From Pseudomonadota bacterium (GTDB lineage: Bacteria > Pseudomonadota > Alphaproteobacteria > Rhizobiales > Tepidamorphaceae): 10,960 bases of DNA. The DNA lies in assembly GCA_023458595.1 (NCBI GenBank), contig JAEWYT010000002.1, positions 1 through 10,960 of the forward strand. Direction: 5' to 3'. Made by a program: the position numbers and the translations under genes. Under the pieces are notes generated by a model. That model searched no databases. It worked only from the letters and a program-made list of their open reading frames with translations, and had not been told where the DNA came from. Positions 7,522 through 10,960 of the stretch are shown here, one piece after another. Numbering within the stretch: the first letter of the stretch is position 1; every line of letters starts with the position of its first letter.

Positions 7522-8399
7522 GAACGGCTGTCTCCATCTTCGCGGGCGCTCCGGGCGGCCTCCTTCAGGGCGCGCGACGCGAGGGCTCCGGCCACGCGCC
7601 TGCGGTAGTCGGCGCTGGCGTGCAGATCGCCCTCCGGCTCCAGTCCGGCGACGGCGTTGACCGCGGCGTCTTCCAGTTCGGCGTCCCCCGGTGTGGTGCC
7701 GACGAGACCGCCGATGTCGAGAACTTCGGGCCGGTCCGCGACACCGCCGACGCCCAGCGCCGCCGCGGTGCACCGGCCGGAATCGTCGAACGCCGTCTGG
7801 GCGGCGGCCGAAACGATGGCGAAATCGGATTTGCGCGCGCTGATCTCTTGAAACGACACACCGACACGGCCGGAGGACCAGACCGGGAACCGGACGAGCG
7901 TGATGCAGCCCTGCTCGGGCAGCGCCGTCAGCATCGGTCCGATGAAGAAATCGGCGGCCTCATACCATTCCTCGCCATCCGGCCCTGCGACGCAGATGCC
8001 GGCGTCGAGGACGGCGGCGACAAGCGGAATCTCGGCGGCCGGATCGGCATTGGCGATCGATCCGCCGATCGTTCCGCGGCTGCGGGTGGCGAGGTGCCCG
8101 ACGAAGGGCAGTGCCGCCGCCAGCAGCGGAACCTTGTCGGCGACAACGGGCGATTGCTCGATATCGAGCTGGCGGGTCACCGCGCCGATGGTCACCGTGT
8201 CGCCGTCGTCGGAAATCCCGGCCAGATCCGGAAGCCGCGCGATGTCGATCAGCGTCGTCGGGCGCGACAGTCGCATCGCCATCATCGGGACGAGCGTCTG
8301 CCCTCCCGAGATGAGCCGGGCGCCATCATCGGCGGCGAGCATCTCGCAGGCCTGCCGCACGCTCGCCGGACGCAGATACTGAAACGGTGCCGCCTTCAT
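7518..8399 (-). CDS. Molybdenum hydroxylase FAD subunit (CoxM/CutM-like)
   Basis: This 293-residue medium subunit of a three-subunit xanthine-oxidase-family enzyme carries electrons from the 2Fe-2S subunit via FAD to an acceptor. It opens with FQYLRPASVRQA (6-17), typical of the family, then the first FAD-binding motif SGGQTLVPMMAMRL (31-44) and the second, TIGGSIANADPAAE (110-123). The C-terminal CO-dehydrogenase-flavoprotein domain covers roughly residues 180-280. Length is typical (about 260-300). The ATG start is the first in frame; only a weak GGGAAG precedes it. The TGA stop overlaps the ATG of the iron-sulfur subunit (ATGA). The order medium-small-large matches many CoxMSL-type operons. 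It is probably cytosolic, as no signal peptide is visible. Family placement does not identify the substrate. Confidence 0.93.
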
Positions 8400-8478
8400 C
8401 TTCCCGCGCTCAACAGTTCGTTCGTCACCACCGGCCCCGACGCGGGCCCCACCTCTTCATTCCGGTCCGGACCCGTTG
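8400..8478 (-). other. 79-bp intergenic gap with two short inverted repeats
   Basis: This is the longest gap inside the operon, between the NIPSNAP gene and the FAD-subunit gene. It holds a perfect 10-bp palindrome, GGTCCGGACC, at 8464-8473, and a 5-bp G+C stem with a 6-base loop (8433-8437 with 8444-8448). No T-run follows in the direction of transcription, so neither looks like an intrinsic terminator. They could be an mRNA processing or attenuation structure, or simply chance in G+C-rich DNA. A weak GGGAAG directly precedes the next ATG. Confidence 0.35.
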
Positions 8479-8817
8479 TCAGACCAGCCGCGCGACGCCG
8501 TCCACGGCGCTCAGGACGGTCACTTCCTGGCGTTCGAGCAGCGGCCCGTCCGCCTCGCTCGCGGCCTTGGCGGCAAGCCAGTCCGGATCCGAACCGAACG
8601 ATTTCCACCCGGCGACGCGGTCTTCCTCGCGGGCAAACCGGGTGAGATAGACGAGCCGCTCGTCCGGCTGGTCCGCCGTGTAGAGCCCGACGAGCTCGAT
8701 GCCGTGGTTCGGCAGGCGAGGCACCACCTGCGTGACGAACCGCTGCAGCAGAGCGTCGAACTTTCCCTCAGTTGCGCGGTAGGTGCGGATCTCGAGGATT
8801 GGATTTTCGTCTGTCAC
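8479..8817 (-). CDS. NIPSNAP-family protein
   Basis: This 112-residue protein has the dimeric alpha/beta-barrel NIPSNAP signature. An ILEIRTYR opening strand (7-14) is followed by EGKFDALLQRF, then a VGLYTADQPDERLVYLTRF segment (42-60), and W66 within REEDRVAGWKSF. The start is a GTG at 8817, four codons upstream of the place where homologues usually begin their first strand. No in-frame ATG lies nearby, and only a weak purine-rich stretch precedes it. It overlaps the 3' end of ubiX by 50 bp, so translation may be coupled. Small NIPSNAP and ABM-type proteins recur in aromatic catabolic operons, but their biochemical role is mostly unassigned. Here it could be an isomerase, a small monooxygenase or a binding protein acting on a pathway intermediate. 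That role is inference; the fold assignment is the solid part. Confidence 0.85.
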   Translation of the reverse strand: MTDENPILEIRTYRATEGKFDALLQRFVTQVVPRLPNHGIELVGLYTADQPDERLVYLTRFAREEDRVAGWKSFGSDPDWLAAKAASEADGPLLERQEVTVLSAVDGVARLV

Positions 8818-9487
8818 GTCCCGTCTGCCTGTTGCCTTGCGTTGCCGTATCCGGGGCTTCGCAGTCCTGCGGGGCCGCCCCCTCGCCGCGGCTCTCCTTC
8901 GTCCCGGGCCGGCCCTTGATCGCCACTCCGTCGCCCCAGCGCGGCGCGGAATCGATCGTCAGGTCGATCTGGTCGAGCAGCCGCATGCAGGTCTGGTCGA
9001 CGATCTCCTGCACGGTGGCGGGGCGGTGATAGAACGCCGGAACCGGGGGAAAGATGACGGCGCCGAGCTCCGCCAGCTTGAGCATGTTGCCAAGATGACC
9101 CGCGTGCAGCGGCGTCTCGCGCAGCGCGAGCACCAGTCGGCGGCGCTCCTTCAGCACGACGTCGGCCGCCCGGCTGATGAGATCGCCGGTATTGCCCGTC
9201 GCGATGTTCGACATCGTCTTCACCGAGCACGGCGCGACGATCATCCCATGGACGCGGAAGGAGCCGGAGCTGATCGACGCGGCGATGTCGGACTGATGAT
9301 GCGTGACGCCGGCGAATGCGGCCAAGTCCTTCGGCGACAGGTCGCATTCCTGGGAAAGCGTCAGCCGCCCGGCCGTGCTGACGACCAGATGCGTCTCGAC
9401 GTCGTCGCGGCCGGCCAGGAGCTGAAGCAGCCGGACGCCGTAGATCGCCCCGCTCGCGCCCGTTATGCCGATGATGACGCGCTTCAC
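8768..9487 (-). CDS. ubiX: UbiX flavin prenyltransferase, with unusual C-terminal tail
   Basis: UbiX makes prenylated FMN from FMN and dimethylallyl phosphate, the cofactor required by the UbiD enzyme encoded just upstream. The 239-residue product has the Rossmann-like GITGASG motif (7-13), the APCSVKTMSNIATG flavin/phosphate segment (85-98), the KERRRLVLALRETPL block (113-127), and the usual C-terminal helix with the H-x-RPATV region (154-159). The start is GTG at 9487, chosen because the protein begins directly with the conserved VKRVIIGITGASG and a GAGGTG ribosome site lies about 5 bases upstream. An upstream in-frame extension would run into ubiD. Known UbiX proteins are about 190-200 residues and end near residue 192 here. 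The remaining roughly 45 residues are charged, low in hydrophobics and family-atypical, and the last 50 bp overlap the next gene in another frame. The enzyme call is firm; the tail may be a run-on through a lost stop codon. Confidence 0.93.
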   Translation of the reverse strand: MKRVIIGITGASGAIYGVRLLQLLAGRDDVETHLVVSTAGRLTLSQECDLSPKDLAAFAGVTHHQSDIAASISSGSFRVHGMIVAPCSVKTMSNIATGNTGDLISRAADVVLKERRRLVLALRETPLHAGHLGNMLKLAELGAVIFPPVPAFYHRPATVQEIVDQTCMRLLDQIDLTIDSAPRWGDGVAIKGRPGTKESRGEGAAPQDCEAPDTATQGNRQTGRDRRKSNPRDPHLPRN

Positions 9488-10878
9488 GGCGTCACCTCGT
9501 CGGCCTCGGGCACGCGGACGCGACGGAAATTGCCGACCCATTCGGGCTGGTCGAGCGGTATCGTCGCGTCGAGCCCCGCCTTGGTCGAGAGCACGTCCCC
9601 GCTCGCGCGGACCGCCGGCGGCGTTCTCGAGATGGCGGACGGATCGAGCGCCATGCCCATGCGCGGAATGATCACCAGGTCGCGGTCCCACTGCGACCGG
9701 GTGGCGATCGCCCACTGCACCCGCACCGGATCGAAGGGATCGATATCCTCGTCGACCGCCACCACCCACTTGATGTCGCGGCTCGCCTCCGTGGGGCTCA
9801 GGGCGCCGATGATGGCGTGCATCGCATCGGACTCGTACCGCTTCTCGATCTGCACGACGGCGTGGAAACGGCAGCACCCGCCTTCGGGCAGGCAGACCGC
9901 CTTGACGTTGGGCATCGTCTTCTGGAGATGCTGCAGGACGTCGGCCTCGCGGCAGACGCCGCCGAGCAGCCAGTTGTCGAAGGAGCCGGGAAGGCAATCG
10001 AGATAGATCGCGTCGCGGCGCCGGCTGATCGACTTGACCTTGATGACCGGGTTGAGCCGCGGCGGCCCGTCATAGACGCGCGAGTAGTCGCCGTAGGGCC
10101 CCTCCTCCTCGCGCACGCCGTTGAGTATCTCGCCTTCGATGACGATCTCGGCGTTCGCCGGCACTTCCAGATCGACGGAATCGCACTTGACGACATCGAG
10201 CGGCACGCCGCGCAGGGCGCCGGCCACCTCCAGCTCGTCGACGTCGATCGGCACCAGCCGGTCCGGCATCGCGCCTTCCAGCCAGGTCGCCGGATCGGTG
10301 CCGATCACGATCGCGACCTCGGTGTTCCGGTTCAGGCGCTCGTTGCGCCGATGGATCTCGGCGAGGTGCCGGTACAGGTTCACCATGAGGACGATCGTCT
10401 GGCCGTCCTTGATCATCATGCGGGCAAAGGAGAGGTTGCGCTTGCCCGATTCCGGGTCGCGCGCGACGATCACGCCGCTGGAAATATAGTAGCCGGCGTC
10501 GCCTTCGAAGTGCATCGGGTTGGGAACCTGCTTCAGCAGATCGACGTCCGCCCCGGTGAAGCGCACCTCCTTGAACGGCGCGTCGTCGACCGGCTTCGTC
10601 GGCAGCGGATTCTGCGCCGCGCCGATGATCCGGTGGCTGAGCTCCGGCCCCTCCGCCACGCCCAGGACGCGCGCGACGTTCCGCCGGTTGTTGAGAATGT
10701 TGCCGACGACCGGAATGTCGTGGTCCTTCACGTTCTCGAAGAAAACGGTCTTCTTGCCGTCGTGCTTCTCTTCATGCCGGGCGATATCGAACCGGACGGA
10801 GACGGGCTCCGGAACCCGCACCATCTGGTTGTCGTCCTCCAGCCATTTGAGGTAACCGCGAAGATCGTTGAATGCCAT
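9484..10878 (-). CDS. UbiD-family prenylated-FMN-dependent (de)carboxylase
   Basis: This 464-residue protein belongs to the UbiD family, cytosolic enzymes that use prenylated FMN and a divalent metal to decarboxylate (reversibly, in some members) aromatic, heteroaromatic or acrylic acids. Family landmarks are a GKRNLSFAR stretch (145-153), in which N148 and R153 match the metal/cofactor Asn and catalytic Arg region, and H171 as a likely metal ligand. The AEIVIEGEI segment (243-251) runs into EEEGPYGDYS (257-266), where the triad glutamates are expected. DEDIDPFDPVRVQWAIATR (376-394) and TKAGLDAT (432-439) follow. Length is normal for the family. The ATG start has an AGGA about 9 bases upstream. 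The TGA stop overlaps the ubiX GTG start (GTGA), so the two are probably co-translated. Immediate pairing with ubiX and membership of a catabolic operon argue for a degradative decarboxylase and not ubiquinone synthesis. The substrate cannot be read from sequence; furan, pyrrole or benzenoid carboxylates are all possible. Confidence 0.93.
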   Translation of the reverse strand: MAFNDLRGYLKWLEDDNQMVRVPEPVSVRFDIARHEEKHDGKKTVFFENVKDHDIPVVGNILNNRRNVARVLGVAEGPELSHRIIGAAQNPLPTKPVDDAPFKEVRFTGADVDLLKQVPNPMHFEGDAGYYISSGVIVARDPESGKRNLSFARMMIKDGQTIVLMVNLYRHLAEIHRRNERLNRNTEVAIVIGTDPATWLEGAMPDRLVPIDVDELEVAGALRGVPLDVVKCDSVDLEVPANAEIVIEGEILNGVREEEGPYGDYSRVYDGPPRLNPVIKVKSISRRRDAIYLDCLPGSFDNWLLGGVCREADVLQHLQKTMPNVKAVCLPEGGCCRFHAVVQIEKRYESDAMHAIIGALSPTEASRDIKWVVAVDEDIDPFDPVRVQWAIATRSQWDRDLVIIPRMGMALDPSAISRTPPAVRASGDVLSTKAGLDATIPLDQPEWVGNFRRVRVPEADEVTP

Positions 10879-10914
10879 GGAGAGTGATCCTGGATAGCCG
10901 GCTGATCGAGGCGC
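10879..10914 (-). promoter_or_regulatory. Short leader upstream of the UbiD gene, ribosome site only
   Basis: Only 36 bases of believable sequence precede the decarboxylase start. They contain an AGGA about 9 bases upstream of the ATG, which supports that start. No promoter elements are recognisable. The operon promoter, or further upstream genes, must lie beyond the window. Confidence 0.4.
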
Positions 10915-10960
10915 GGGGGGGGGGGGGGGGGGGCGGGGGCGGGGGGGGGGGGGGGGGGGG
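10915..10960. other. Poly-G tract at the window end, probable sequencing/assembly artefact
   Basis: Of the last 46 bases, 44 are G; the exceptions are C at 10934 and 10940. This does not resemble the balanced G+C-rich sequence elsewhere in the window. Runs of G are the known default call of two-colour Illumina chemistry when signal is lost, and can be assembled onto contig ends. I would not treat it as genomic. Confidence 0.8.

Noticed and set aside
8396..8608. A 70-codon minus-strand frame overlapping the NIPSNAP gene end and sharing an ATGA with the FAD-subunit start
   Set aside because: The overlap with the next start is suggestive, but most of it lies inside the NIPSNAP gene in another frame, the sequence is Arg/Gly-rich with no motif, and no ribosome site is evident.
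8783..10006. Plus-strand open frame (407 codons) opposite UbiX and UbiD
   Set aside because: It is a shadow of two strongly conserved genes; low-complexity composition and no motif.
9484..10878. Ubiquinone-biosynthesis role for the UbiD/UbiX pair
   Set aside because: The pair leads a catabolic operon with a Mo-hydroxylase, a lactonase and an aldehyde dehydrogenase; no ubiquinone gene is nearby.

Overview
The window is G+C-rich and carries eleven closely packed protein genes, all on the minus strand. Base composition, codon use and gene families suggest a high-GC proteobacterium, most likely an alphaproteobacterium. No rRNA, tRNA or other marker gene is present to confirm this.

Read in the direction of transcription (right to left), the genes are: a UbiD-family prenyl-FMN decarboxylase (10878-9484); its cofactor synthase UbiX (9487-8768); a NIPSNAP-family protein (8817-8479); the FAD, 2Fe-2S and molybdopterin subunits of a xanthine-oxidase/CO-dehydrogenase-type molybdenum hydroxylase (8399-7518, 7521-7039, 6989-4593); an ACMSD-like amidohydrolase (4596-3622); a CoxG-like SRPBCC protein (3609-3136); a PcaD-like enol-lactonase/alpha-beta hydrolase (3139-2333); an NAD(P)-dependent aldehyde dehydrogenase of the succinate-semialdehyde type (2298-832); and a DUF2390/TIGR02444 protein (811-287). 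Four junctions share a 4-base ATGA or GTGA stop/start overlap, and the longest gap is 79 bp. The set therefore looks like one operon.

The gene set reads as a catabolic pathway for a (hetero)aromatic carboxylic acid. A plausible route, which is inference, has four steps: UbiD removes the ring carboxylate, the Mo-hydroxylase adds an oxygen from water to the ring, the PcaD-like enzyme opens the resulting enol-lactone (or lactam), and the aldehyde dehydrogenase oxidises the semialdehyde. For a furan carboxylate this would be furoate to furan, then 2(3H)-furanone, succinate semialdehyde and succinate, with no CoA thioester. No CoA ligase, ring-cleaving dioxygenase, transporter or regulator is visible, but the operon may extend past the right edge.

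The left 286 bp hold no convincing gene. They carry three copies of a 17-bp repeat (two direct, one inverted) that look like the end of an insertion sequence. The last 46 bases are almost pure G and look like a sequencing or assembly artefact, so sequence upstream of the decarboxylase gene is missing.
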